A stretch of DNA of 47,574 nucleotides, from IMG/VR virus record IMGVR_UViG_3300049002_000009, positions 1 through 47,574 of that record; one strand, given 5' to 3'. Made by a program: the position numbers and the translations under genes. Below are positions 21,544 to 28,612 of this stretch, piece after piece. The stretch comes from a virus. Under the pieces are notes generated by a model. The model made no database searches, was not told the origin of the DNA, and saw nothing but the letters and a program-made list of their open reading frames with translations. Position 1 is the first letter of the stretch; every line of letters starts with the position of its first letter.

Positions 21544-21763
21544 TTACGTGTTGTTGGCGCGGGCTCGGAAGATGCTCGCGGACGAAGCAACAGAACTACA
21601 CGCTCAGGCGCGCACGAGGCTGTGCATGAGTGCAATCAGCACACGCATCGTGACCGCTGAGGCGTGCGAGTACGCCGCGCAGAGTTTGCATAACGTGTTG
21701 TCGAAGGCGGACGCGTTCCTTGACGACGAACAGGCACGGGAGGCACTACGCGATGGCGCGTGA
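21536..21763 (+). CDS. Helical hypothetical protein (75 aa)
   Basis: GTG at 21536 overlaps the upstream gene by eight bases. Sequence: MLDYVLLARARKMLADEATE, then a helix with ACEYAAQSLHNVLSKADAFL. It is acidic to neutral and probably all-alpha. No family was recognised. Confidence 0.68.
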   Translation: MLDYVLLARARKMLADEATELHAQARTRLCMSAISTRIVTAEACEYAAQSLHNVLSKADAFLDDEQAREALRDGA

Positions 21764-22439
21764 AGTCACAGAGCCGACGCAGGACCAATACGGCGCTGAG
21801 GTTCACCCGTCGTGGGCGATGATCGGTGCTAGTCGAGTGTCGCACGGAGGATGTGGGGCGTCGCTGTTCGACAGCGACATCCTGCATCAGCACACCGTGA
21901 CCGTGCGCATCAGCACTGCATCACGCAGGCGCGACCTCAACCACGATTGGCTGCACCCGGAACAGGAGTTCATGGAGGTTGAGCTGAGCGAAGCTCAGTG
22001 GGCATCGTTCGTGTCCTCAATGAACGTCGGGTCGGGCGTGCCCTGCACACTCCGTAGTCGTGAGGGCGACTATCTTGTGCCCGAAGCGCCGCATGAGCCA
22101 CGGTTGCAGGAGTCGATGAACGAAGTCCGTGACGCTGCTGAGCGTGCGGCGGAGCAGGTCAGCGAGGCGTTCGCGGTCTACAAGGCACACAAGACTGTGG
22201 GGAATCTACGCTCGCTGGAATACGCCATCGCGAACATGCCGTCCAATATCACGTTCGCTGCTAGCTCGCTGTCCGAGCACGCCGAGAACGTCGTGCAGCG
22301 TGCACGCGCGGACATCGAAGCGATGGTTGTTACGAAGGCGCATCAGCTTGGCTTGGAGCCCGCGGACCTCGGCGTTACGGCGCCGCAGCTGTCGGCTGGA
22401 TCGTCTACGGAAATCTTGGAGGCACTACGCCATGAGTGA
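21753..22439 (+). CDS. Hypothetical protein with C-terminal coiled coil (228 aa)
   Basis: ATG at 21753 with GGGAGG upstream (MAREVTEPTQDQYGAEVHPS). The N-terminal 110 residues are beta-rich with a Trp-rich SEAQWASFVSSMNVGSGVP segment. From residue 120 onward the protein is a long charged helix (EVRDAAERAAEQVSEAFAVY, VVQRARADIEAMVVTKAHQL). Similar proteins with this beta head and helical tail occur in early regions of other phages. Function unknown. Confidence 0.7.
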   Translation: MAREVTEPTQDQYGAEVHPSWAMIGASRVSHGGCGASLFDSDILHQHTVTVRISTASRRRDLNHDWLHPEQEFMEVELSEAQWASFVSSMNVGSGVPCTLRSREGDYLVPEAPHEPRLQESMNEVRDAAERAAEQVSEAFAVYKAHKTVGNLRSLEYAIANMPSNITFAASSLSEHAENVVQRARADIEAMVVTKAHQLGLEPADLGVTAPQLSAGSSTEILEALRHE

Positions 22440-22737
22440 TGTTGCTGCTGTGCTCCGGAAGGCCCGCGACCTGTACGCCGCAAACCCATCACACGTCGCA
22501 GCGGAGATCCCAGTTGCTCACGGCGAGCACTGTCCCTACACCGCCATCATGGAATCAGGCGTGGTGGACCGGGATACGCGCCTGAGTGCTCTGGATGTGC
22601 TTCAGGCAGCGGTGGAGATCCCGCCCAACCGTAGAAGTGGTTTGTGGGGACCGACAGCAAAGTGGAACGCGGAGAACTCTACGGAGACGGTGTTGGCCGC
22701 GTTCGACAAGGCAATCACGGAGGCCGACAATGCCTAG
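22432..22737 (+). CDS. DUF6197-like small protein (101 aa)
   Basis: ATG at 22432 overlaps the upstream stop region. The opening VLRKARDLYAANPSHVAAEI and the closing WNAENSTETVLAAFDKAITE fit DUF6197, an actinobacterial and phage family with an N-terminal helix and a terminal NxxxxTxxxVLAxFDxAI motif. The central HCPYTAIM region has a single Cys. The family function is unknown. Confidence 0.6.
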   Translation: MSDVAAVLRKARDLYAANPSHVAAEIPVAHGEHCPYTAIMESGVVDRDTRLSALDVLQAAVEIPPNRRSGLWGPTAKWNAENSTETVLAAFDKAITEADNA

Positions 22738-22960
22738 ATCCTTTGGTGTGGACCTGTTCACGCACCGCACCCAACCCACGGACACCCCCAGGCGCCCGGG
22801 CTGGGCCACAGTGGAGATCGCGCGGCTCCGGGCGCACATGGAGGACGCGTACACCCTGATCGGTGCCGGCAGGTACCACGACGCCAGGTTGGCGTTGCAG
22901 GCCGGACGGTGGGGCACCCCGCACAACGATGTGGACGACACGGGGAGGGAAGCAGCGTAA
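22730..22960 (+). CDS. Hypothetical protein (76 aa)
   Basis: ATG at 22730 overlaps the upstream gene by eight bases. It begins MPRSFGVDLFTHRTQPTDTP and includes a helical VEIARLRAHMEDAYTLIGAG and YHDARLALQAGRWG, a TPR-like helix pair. No specific family was recognised. Confidence 0.65.
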   Translation: MPRSFGVDLFTHRTQPTDTPRRPGWATVEIARLRAHMEDAYTLIGAGRYHDARLALQAGRWGTPHNDVDDTGREAA

Positions 22961-23205
22961 TGGCTGAGAAGCTGGAGGCGTTTCCAGTTCGTCACAATGG
23001 ATCTAGGCGCCCCGGAAAGTACCCGTGGGATGAGTGGCTTGACGGGTCCGTGTGGCAACTCAAGCGTGGCGAGGACTTTGACATTCTTCCGAAGTCAATG
23101 TTGCAAATGGCGCGCACAAACGCTAGTCATCGGCGCTTGAGCGTTCGTACGCATCACAACGGCGACATAGTTGTCATCCAAGCAAGCCGTAGGACTGACG
23201 CATGA
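22960..23205 (+). CDS. Hypothetical protein, WDEW motif (81 aa)
   Basis: ATG at 22960 overlaps the stop by one base. It contains a KYPWDEWLDGSVWQLKRGED stretch typical of small phage proteins with aromatic-rich cores, followed by a basic helix (MLQMARTNASHRRLSVRTHH). Many actinophages carry short WDEW-type proteins of unknown role; I cannot assign a function. Confidence 0.68.
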   Translation: MAEKLEAFPVRHNGSRRPGKYPWDEWLDGSVWQLKRGEDFDILPKSMLQMARTNASHRRLSVRTHHNGDIVVIQASRRTDA

Positions 23206-23321
23206 CTCGTCTGATCCTTCGCAGCTACTTCACTCGTCAACGCGTCGGCACGCTGTACCTCGTGCGTGTCCTGGGTCGCGAGTACGCGCACATCCGGTTG
23301 AACAGGAAGGCAAAACGATGA
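23202..23321 (+). CDS. Small basic protein (39 aa)
   Basis: ATG at 23202 and TGA overlap both neighbours (ATGA). The sequence MTRLILRSYFTRQRVGTLYL is beta-rich and strongly basic (RKAKR at the end). Likely a compact nucleic-acid-binding peptide. Confidence 0.58.
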   Translation: MTRLILRSYFTRQRVGTLYLVRVLGREYAHIRLNRKAKR

Positions 23322-23632
23322 GCGATGACAACTGGGCGATCTGTCCGAAGTGTCTCGACATTGCGCAGCACGAGGCCGCGAAGGAGCACCGACGCATCAT
23401 GGACCTTTATGGTTCCGTGCCCGTCGAGGAATTCGACAAGCTCCGCGACGCACTCAAGCCTATTGAACCGGAGACATATCGCACGTTCCGCGAGGACTAC
23501 GAATTCTACGGCGCTGTAAGCGGTGAGATAACGGCGTCCTACTCAGGGCACTGCACCGTCTGTGACCTCGGTTTGGACTTCGAGGACAAGCGACCGTTCT
23601 ACCCTGGACTTGAGCGCGAGGTGGAGGCATGA
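23318..23632 (+). CDS. Zinc-ribbon protein (104 aa)
   Basis: ATG at 23318 follows AGGAAGG. Cysteine pairs CPKC (residues 9-12) and CTVC (about residues 79-82) form a split zinc ribbon; the intervening part is acidic and helical (AAKEHRRIMDLYGSVPVEEF). It lies immediately before the RecT-like gene with an ATGA overlap and may assist recombination. Confidence 0.7.
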   Translation: MSDDNWAICPKCLDIAQHEAAKEHRRIMDLYGSVPVEEFDKLRDALKPIEPETYRTFREDYEFYGAVSGEITASYSGHCTVCDLGLDFEDKRPFYPGLEREVEA

Positions 23633-24459
23633 CCGACAGCACGTCTCTCGCTGCCCCCGCCTATGACAGCATCGATAAGCGGCGTCTTGACCTGATCCGC
23701 AAGACGGTCGCGAAGGGCGCCACGGACGCGGAACTAGCATCGTTTCTGGAACTGGCGAAGAAGTACGATCTTGATCCGTTCGCGCATGAGGTGTGGTGCG
23801 CGATCTCGCAGCGGGATGGCGGGAACCGCAACGTCCTGATCATGGTCGGGCGTGCCGGCTTGCGGAAGATCGCGCAGCGCCAGGGCCTACGGATCGACGG
23901 GGATGTGGTGCGCACCAATGACCAGTTCACAGTCACGCGCAAGGCAGACCGAACCCGTGCCATTGAGCATGCGTACAGCGAAGGAACTATCGATGGAAAG
24001 AAGGTTGACCGCGGGCCTATCGTCGGGGCGTGGGCGGAAGTTCGTGAGGCTGCCTACGGCCAGCAGCGCGGCTACTTCTACGCGCCCTTGAGCGAGTACA
24101 AACCCACGAACCCAAAGAAGCTCCAGTACTCGCCGTGGGGGTCGCAGGAATCCACGATGATCCTCGCGGCAGCCGAACGGCAGGCTATCGCGATGGCAAC
24201 CCCGCTGGGTGGGCTGCACGCGGAAGGCGAGACGCCCGCGCTCACGGGCAGCGTTGTGCCCGAGCTGGACGCTGCGCCCGAGCCTGAGCTTCCCGACGCT
24301 GCCCTGCTCGTTGTGCAGCACGCGGTTGAGAACGGGCACGCCCAACTCAGCGATCCCGCGACCGTCGCGATGATGGTCAGCGGCATGACCGACGAGACGC
24401 TGAAGACGTGGGCTGAGGAAACACACGCCGAACTCGACAGGACAAGGGAGCAAGCATGA
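23629..24459 (+). CDS. RecT/Bet-family single-strand annealing protein
   Basis: 276 residues. The family signature is clear: LASFLELAKKYDLDPFAHEV, then WCAISQRDGGNRNVLIMVGR, AGLRKIAQRQGL, and the AWAEVREAAYGQQRGYFYAP block. The C terminus is acidic and variable. RecT-like proteins anneal complementary single strands and load on resected ends; with the nuclease at 26070 it would form a phage recombination pair. ATGA overlaps at both ends. Confidence 0.9.
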   Translation: MTDSTSLAAPAYDSIDKRRLDLIRKTVAKGATDAELASFLELAKKYDLDPFAHEVWCAISQRDGGNRNVLIMVGRAGLRKIAQRQGLRIDGDVVRTNDQFTVTRKADRTRAIEHAYSEGTIDGKKVDRGPIVGAWAEVREAAYGQQRGYFYAPLSEYKPTNPKKLQYSPWGSQESTMILAAAERQAIAMATPLGGLHAEGETPALTGSVVPELDAAPEPELPDAALLVVQHAVENGHAQLSDPATVAMMVSGMTDETLKTWAEETHAELDRTREQA

Positions 24460-24617
24460 GCCTCTACGCACATCGCACATGCCCCGTTTGCGAACGCTCA
24501 TTCACGACGGACTGCGATGAGTACACCTGCTCGTCGGAGTGCGAGGACGCTGCTTACGACGAGCACATGGAACGCCAAGTCGAAGATGCCCAGATCAGTC
24601 GCCAGACCGAAGAGTAA
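24456..24617 (+). CDS. Zinc-knuckle mini-protein (53 aa)
   Basis: ATG overlaps the RecT stop (ATGA). The peptide (MSLYAHRTCPVCERSFTTDC, then YTCSSECED) has cysteines CPVC, C and CSSEC, a compact zinc knuckle. The C terminus is a charged helix (MERQVEDAQISRQTEE). Many phages carry such a protein beside recombination genes. Confidence 0.68.
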   Translation: MSLYAHRTCPVCERSFTTDCDEYTCSSECEDAAYDEHMERQVEDAQISRQTEE

Positions 24618-24625
24618 AAACCTTT

Positions 24626-24683
24626 CATGCTTGTCGCCGCTCATACGAGAAAGGAACTCGATTCCCCTTCTCCCGGCGACATG
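24626..24683 (+). other. Long interrupted stem-loop in a gene-free gap, structured RNA candidate
   Basis: CATG (24626-24629), GTCGCCG (24633-24639), GAGAA (24647-24651) and GGAA (24653-24656) pair with TTCC (24662-24665), TTCTC (24668-24672), CGGCGAC (24674-24680) and CATG (24680-24683). The terminal loop is CTCGA. Bulges interrupt a stem of about 20 pairs. There is no trailing T-run, so an RNA structure or weak terminator is more likely than a strong intrinsic terminator. Confidence 0.6.
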
Positions 24684-24721
24684 AACCGTGCGCTAGCTGG
24701 CTGCCACCACAGCGCACGACC

Positions 24722-24758
24722 GCGAGGGGTGGTTTGCCCTCCCTGCGCCACCCCTCGC
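24722..24758 (+). terminator. GC-rich hairpin before the 24779 gene
   Basis: GCGAGGGGTGG (24722-24732) pairs exactly with CCACCCCTCGC (24748-24758), an 11-base-pair stem with a 15-base loop. It lies 20 bases before the ATG of the next gene and two bases from the start of an A-rich stretch. It may attenuate transcription between the RecT block and the next block. Confidence 0.55.
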
Positions 24759-24778
24759 ACAAACTTCAAGGAGCAACC

Positions 24779-25138
24779 ATGAGGGTCATTGAACCCGGAC
24801 ACATCTACGCGCTACACAGCGTAGATGGCGCGGACGAGCAGACGGTTAGGTTCGTGAAGCGTCGCGACGAACTAGGCGAACTACTCGACGGAACGCGACG
24901 CACTCCGGGCATCCTCACGCAAGAACTACTGCGCGTCGCTATTGACCGCACGCTGTATCTCTACGCGGAAGCACCGTGCGATGAGGACACGGCCATTCTG
25001 GAGCACTTACGGGCCGCGCTAACGCTCTACGAAAGCAGAGCTGCACGACGCACTATCGAGAAGCTCGCGAAGCCTGAGAGCGCAGATACGTGTGGCATCT
25101 GTGGACATATAATTTGCGGACACGGGACACGACCATGA
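24779..25138 (+). CDS. Conserved phage protein with C-terminal zinc knuckle (119 aa)
   Basis: ATG at 24779 follows AAGGAG. Its opening (MRVIEPGHIYALHSVDGADE followed by VRFVKRRDELG) matches a widespread family found in many phages that begins MRVIEPGHxYxLxxxDG and reads (V/L)xFVKR, of unknown function. The C terminus CGICGHIICGHG is a compact zinc knuckle. The protein also has an RVAIDRTLYLYAEAPCDED core like other members. Recognised from memory only. Confidence 0.75.
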   Translation: MRVIEPGHIYALHSVDGADEQTVRFVKRRDELGELLDGTRRTPGILTQELLRVAIDRTLYLYAEAPCDEDTAILEHLRAALTLYESRAARRTIEKLAKPESADTCGICGHIICGHGTRP

Positions 25139-25302
25139 ACGAACTCGACAGGGCGCATGAACTCCTCACCGACGCAGGCATCCCACGCGCAGACGACTAC
25201 GGGCAGCCCATCAGTCTCGCGGCCCGCGTTGGGCTGCTCATTGATGAGAGCAACAGCGTGCACGCAGAACTCGACGGGCTGCTAAAGAGCCTCGCGCCAT
25301 GA
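25135..25302 (+). CDS. Small acidic helical protein (55 aa)
   Basis: ATGA overlaps on both sides. Sequence MNELDRAHELLTDAGIPRAD, then LAARVGLLIDESNSVHAELD. Probably two helices; no known family. Confidence 0.62.
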   Translation: MNELDRAHELLTDAGIPRADDYGQPISLAARVGLLIDESNSVHAELDGLLKSLAP

Positions 25303-25541
25303 GCACCGCCGACGAACGACGGGCTGCCCTGCTGGAGTGGATCTCCAGTTTGCCTGACCATGAAGGCATGACCGCCCCGGAGATCGCGCGACGCGCGGTT
25401 GCGTGGACACCCCCCAACCCACAAGTCATCTACAGTGGCGAGGGGTTCGCCAATCGCTGCTATGACGACCTCTGCGCGCTTGCCCGCGATGGGAAGCTGA
25501 GGCGTGGCGCAGGGCGTCCCGTTACGTGGTGGACCCAATGA
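25299..25541 (+). CDS. Winged-helix-like DNA-binding protein (80 aa)
   Basis: ATG at 25299. The segment MTAPEIARRAVAWTPPNPQV is followed by GFANRCYDDLCALARDGKLR, an HTH and wing arrangement ending in a GRPVTWW wing. Candidate small transcription factor. ATGA coupling. Confidence 0.6.
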   Translation: MSTADERRAALLEWISSLPDHEGMTAPEIARRAVAWTPPNPQVIYSGEGFANRCYDDLCALARDGKLRRGAGRPVTWWTQ

Positions 25542-25633
25542 CGCCGCTTGTGCGTTGGTACTACCTGTACGTGTGGGCGTTCATCCTAGGGCTCCCGCTC
25601 TTTGGACTGCTACACGGACTCGGCATAGCATGA
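25538..25633 (+). CDS. Miniature membrane protein (31 aa)
   Basis: ATGA overlaps at both ends. Peptide MTPLVRWYYLYVWAFILGLP plus LFGLLHGLGIA is one hydrophobic helix with aromatic residues at the membrane edge. Coupling supports translation. Confidence 0.55.
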   Translation: MTPLVRWYYLYVWAFILGLPLFGLLHGLGIA

Positions 25634-26070
25634 TGACCCGCTTTTACCAATGGCTCAGCGAGCCAGAGATTATCGGGCATCCAGATTGCCCGCTGATAAA
25701 GCGCTGGACACTCATCGGAGATCGCAAGCAGGGCATCTACCGCTGGCCGCTCAAGCTCATGGTGCATTATTTCGTGCCAGGTACCGATGATCCGGACCCA
25801 CACGACCACCCACGCTCATTCGTGACGCTTGTCTTGCGTGGCTACTACATCGACCATTCGCGTACCGGCTCCGAGGGCATGCGCCGCGGGATGATTCGTT
25901 ATCGGCACGCTGAACACGCTCATACGACAACCGCAGGTCCCGATGGGTGCTGGACTATCGTGGTGATGGGACCTCAGCGTCGCGAGTGGGGGTTTTGGCG
26001 CGGTGAAACTTGGATGCCTTTTCGTGAGTATGCTGAGCGCTTTGGGCGCGGATCTCAGAGGTGTGGCTAG
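25630..26070 (+). CDS. Cupin-like protein with HDHP motif (146 aa)
   Basis: ATG at 25630. A conserved core DPDPHDHPRSFVTLVLRGYY (about residues 54-73) and HAEHAHTTT supply metal-binding histidines of a cupin beta barrel. Small phage and bacterial cupins share the pattern HDHPWxFxSxVLxGgY. Substrate and role are unknown. The N terminus GHPDCPLIKRWTLIGDRKQG and a C-terminal amphipathic helix are family-like. Confidence 0.68.
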   Translation: MMTRFYQWLSEPEIIGHPDCPLIKRWTLIGDRKQGIYRWPLKLMVHYFVPGTDDPDPHDHPRSFVTLVLRGYYIDHSRTGSEGMRRGMIRYRHAEHAHTTTAGPDGCWTIVVMGPQRREWGFWRGETWMPFREYAERFGRGSQRCG

Positions 26071-27128
26071 TGCCTAAGCCTGAACACGGTGCCCTCATCG
26101 ACGGGGTTGTGCGCGTCAGCACGCTACGTAGCTACTCCCAATGCCCACAGGCCACCGCCTGGATGCTAGAAGACGACGGCGACTGGAGTAGCGAGGAAGC
26201 AGCCCTAGGGACCGTGAGCCACGGTGTTCTGGAAGCCATCCTCAACAAGCTGCGGGTCAGTGGTGACGAGTCTGTGGACTTCGATGATGCGTTGGAGATC
26301 ATGGCGCGCGTCGCAGCAAACCCGCAGATGCCGCACCTGTCCGCTAAGAGCCTGGAGACGTTGCGGATCATCACGTTGCAGATCGCGAAGATGCAATGGA
26401 CCGCGAGCAGGATTGTGCACGTCGAGAAGCGACTGTGGTGTGATGTAGTCTGTCCGGACGGGGAAACGCGCCGGCTCACCGGGCAGCCTGACGTTGTGCA
26501 AGCTCAGGCGCCCGGTGTGGCGGCCATCACGGACCTCAAGACGGCTTGGAACACGCCACCGTCCCCGCGTGATGGGAACTGGGAGCGCGATCAGGGCAAG
26601 CCGTTCATTAGCGACGCGGGCTGGTTCCAGCTCAACAGCTTGAGTCTGCTCGTTCAGCGCACGTTCCCGTCGATCCACACGACGCAGCTCCATGAGTGGT
26701 ACCCGCGTGCTGGGGAGACGCGTGTTGCGTGGATTACGAGGGAGGAACTGCCTGCTGTCGAGTGGCGTATCGGCTTGCTGCTGCAACGACTTGACGCGAT
26801 GCGTGCTGGGAAACTTGCGCCTGAGGCTCGCTCTGGTACGCATTGTGCGCGGATCTGTCCGAATCCTGTCGCTTGTCCGATACCTGCTGCTGAGCGCCGG
26901 AGCATCATCACGGGCAACGGAGCACTCACGGAACCTGAGCGCGCCGTAGAGATGGCCGAGGTCTACGCTGCTGTGTGCGCGCAAAAGGATCGCCTCACGG
27001 ATGAACTCAAGCCGTGGTGTGAGGACCACGCTGTCCCGTTCTCTGACGGGTACGTCGGCTGGCGACTGAACGGCAAGACGCGTAGCTTCGGAGTCCATTC
27101 GATGCCGAGCAAGGAGGAAGACGCATGA
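26070..27128 (+). CDS. RecB/Cas4/AddB-type Fe-S PD-(D/E)XK nuclease (352 aa)
   Basis: I use the GTG at 26070, which overlaps the upstream TAG by one base; GTG 26061 is also in frame. Motifs of the RecB nuclease family: GTVSHGVLEAIL (H51), GQPDVVQ (D141), ITDLKTAWN (D155, K157) and QLNSLSLL (Q187). Cysteines at 25, 259, 263 and 269 form an iron-sulfur staple as in Cas4 and AddB. The enzyme would resect double-strand ends for the RecT-like protein at 23629. Confidence 0.82.
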   Translation: MPKPEHGALIDGVVRVSTLRSYSQCPQATAWMLEDDGDWSSEEAALGTVSHGVLEAILNKLRVSGDESVDFDDALEIMARVAANPQMPHLSAKSLETLRIITLQIAKMQWTASRIVHVEKRLWCDVVCPDGETRRLTGQPDVVQAQAPGVAAITDLKTAWNTPPSPRDGNWERDQGKPFISDAGWFQLNSLSLLVQRTFPSIHTTQLHEWYPRAGETRVAWITREELPAVEWRIGLLLQRLDAMRAGKLAPEARSGTHCARICPNPVACPIPAAERRSIITGNGALTEPERAVEMAEVYAAVCAQKDRLTDELKPWCEDHAVPFSDGYVGWRLNGKTRSFGVHSMPSKEEDA

Positions 27129-27397
27129 ACACGTCTACTATCAATTATGCGGCGCTGGCTGAGAAATGCTTGGCTGACATCGGGCGATATCAGCTCGCTC
27201 TACAGGTTGTTTATGAGCTAGCTGTCTATGGTCCCGGGAATGCGGCGCAGATCGCGGAGCGCATGACCGACCGCGATGAGGAACGAGGACCCATTCTGGA
27301 ACAGTGGGTAGACGATGCTTTGGCCGAGCTAGACCTGTGGTCATTGTTGGACTACTCAGGCTTGGAGAACAAAGACCCTGTATCTCTAGTGTCATGA
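27125..27397 (+). CDS. Helical hypothetical protein (90 aa)
   Basis: ATG at 27125, ATGA overlap. The sequence MNTSTINYAALAEKCLADIG, with ELAVYGPGNAAQIAERMTDR and ALAELDLWSLLDYSGLE, suggests an HTH-like or helical bundle. No family was recognised. Upstream is the RecB-like nuclease. Confidence 0.65.
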   Translation: MNTSTINYAALAEKCLADIGRYQLALQVVYELAVYGPGNAAQIAERMTDRDEERGPILEQWVDDALAELDLWSLLDYSGLENKDPVSLVS

Positions 27398-27762
27398 GTG
27401 TTCTCGCGGTTGCGTTCTCGCTGGCTGTCGGGCATCCGCCCGTGCACGCGCCACGCCCCGCGTGCTGGCGCCGTTCCTGCCGTGAGCGCGTGGAGATGCG
27501 CTCCTACCGGCGCCGTCCGATGCCGTGGTGTACGTGGGGCCCGGAGTCCGGTGCGTGGCGTCCTGAGTGGTCTCTGGCGCGCTACAGGCAGCCGAACGTG
27601 TCCGGTGGCACCGGGGGCGGCAAGTTTCAGATGCTCGTCTCGACGTTCTGGGCGCACGGCGGTTGGGGGTTGCCGCAGTTCGCGCGCCCCGTTGTGCAGG
27701 AACGCATAGCGCGCAGGGTCAAGCGAAACGAGGGATTGGGCGCATGGGTCAACTGCCCGTGA
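27394..27762 (+). CDS. Rpf/lysozyme-like muralytic protein (122 aa)
   Basis: ATG at 27394 (ATGA overlap). A short hydrophobic N terminus (MSVLAVAFSLAVGHPPVHA) could be a signal peptide. After a Cys/Arg-rich linker comes the transglycosylase-type core: WGPESGAWRPEWSLARYRQ (Glu51 as candidate catalytic acid), then SGGTGGGKFQMLVSTFWAHG. This matches the ESGG...G-GKYQ...S-TW...GG pattern of Rpf and soluble lytic enzymes. It lies in the early region, away from the lysis genes, which is odd. Confidence 0.7.
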   Translation: MSVLAVAFSLAVGHPPVHAPRPACWRRSCRERVEMRSYRRRPMPWCTWGPESGAWRPEWSLARYRQPNVSGGTGGGKFQMLVSTFWAHGGWGLPQFARPVVQERIARRVKRNEGLGAWVNCP

Positions 27763-27941
27763 TCACGACACGAGAGATCACGCTAACGCTGCCGCACCAC
27801 GAGATGTGCCAGATTCTAGGCGCCGTCAACTGGTGCAGGCGCGCGCTGGCCGGGATGCCCGCTGGACTGCATCCGCCGCTTAAGACGCTGGACTCGCTGG
27901 AGCAGCGCGCGGACGACATTCGCAAGGCGCTGGACGCATGA
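27744..27941 (+). CDS. Small helical protein (65 aa)
   Basis: ATG at 27744, inside the end of the upstream gene. It begins MGQLPVITTREITLTLPHHE and has an amphipathic helix (LDSLEQRADDIRKALDA). Small proteins of this layout, an N-terminal strand and C-terminal helix, are frequent in actinophage early regions. Function unknown. Confidence 0.65.
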   Translation: MGQLPVITTREITLTLPHHEMCQILGAVNWCRRALAGMPAGLHPPLKTLDSLEQRADDIRKALDA

Positions 27942-28078
27942 TCGTCGTCGCGAGCTACCGTCGCTGGGCGCGTGCCGCCAAGGTCGCGTCGGATCTGAAC
28001 GGGATTGTTGAGTGCGCGTACAGCCTGCGCCGTCGTAACCGCCGCTGGGAAGTCGTGAGGCTGCGCAAAGCAGCGTAG
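27938..28078 (+). CDS. Basic mini-protein (46 aa)
   Basis: ATGA overlap at 27938. The peptide (MIVVASYRRWARAAKVASDL) ends RRRNRRWEVVRLRKAA and is strongly basic, predicted to bind nucleic acid. It closes the block before a GC-rich hairpin and a 150-base gap. Confidence 0.6.
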   Translation: MIVVASYRRWARAAKVASDLNGIVECAYSLRRRNRRWEVVRLRKAA

Positions 28079-28234
28079 AAGCGCCCTGCGCCCGACGCAG
28101 GGGGACAGGAAGGGGTCGGGCACAGGGACTTGGGCAACGGCGCCTGGACATGAGGAGGCGCAGAGAGGAGACTATCGCAGTGCTGAGGCGACGCATACCG
28201 GAAGCAGGGGCAATGGACAGCAGGGCCAGCACGG
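28079..28234 (+). other. Gene-free gap with hairpin
   Basis: This 156-base gap between two translationally coupled blocks includes the stem CCCTGCG/CGCAGGG at 28084-28102 (loop CCCGA). A 30-codon reading frame (28151-28243) lacks a ribosome binding site. The gap may hold a terminator-like or attenuator element. No promoter with good -35 and -10 boxes was seen. Confidence 0.45.
28084..28102 (+). terminator. GC-rich hairpin
   Basis: CCCTGCG (28084-28090) and CGCAGGG (28096-28102) form a seven-base-pair stem with a five-base loop, starting six bases after the stop at 28078. No T-run follows, so partial termination or RNA stabilisation is plausible. Confidence 0.45.
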
Positions 28235-28612
28235 ATGGCTGACACGGCGCAGGAACGAGTAGTCGCGCTATTCACGGGCTCCCGCGGCTGGAAGGACTGG
28301 GAAGCCATCAAGCACGACGTGTACGCGCTTCCGATGCACGCCCTCGTGGTGCACGGCGCGTGTCCCAGTGGAGCCGACAGGATGGTTCAGAGAGCCGCAG
28401 AGGGCCGCGGCCTTCATGTCGCCGCCATCGGAGCAAGATGGGATTGCTACGGCAAAGCCGCGGGCTACAAGCGCAACGCCGTGATGCTGCTCACGCAGCC
28501 CACGATCGTGTACGCCTACCCGTTGGGTGCATCCCCAGGGACCCGCATGATGATACGACTCGCGCAGGACGCCGGGATTCCCGTGCTGGACCGCTCGCCC
28601 GTTATCGCATGA
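28235..28612 (+). CDS. SLOG-family protein (DUF2493-like, 125 aa)
   Basis: The N terminus (MADTAQERVVALFTGSRGWK) carries the FTGSRxW nucleotide-binding turn, followed by ALVVHGACPSGADRMVQRAA, the HGxCxxGAD signature of the DUF2493/YspA SLOG family. The C terminus is alpha/beta (VMLLTQPTIVYAYPLGASPG). SLOG proteins bind small nucleotide-derived ligands. It overlaps the MT-A70 gene by ATGA. Confidence 0.82.
   Translation: MADTAQERVVALFTGSRGWKDWEAIKHDVYALPMHALVVHGACPSGADRMVQRAAEGRGLHVAAIGARWDCYGKAAGYKRNAVMLLTQPTIVYAYPLGASPGTRMMIRLAQDAGIPVLDRSPVIA

Noticed and set aside
28151-28243. 30-codon plus frame before the SLOG gene
   Set aside because: No ribosome binding site and no coupling signal beyond a short overlap; Arg-rich peptide. 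Too weak to call.
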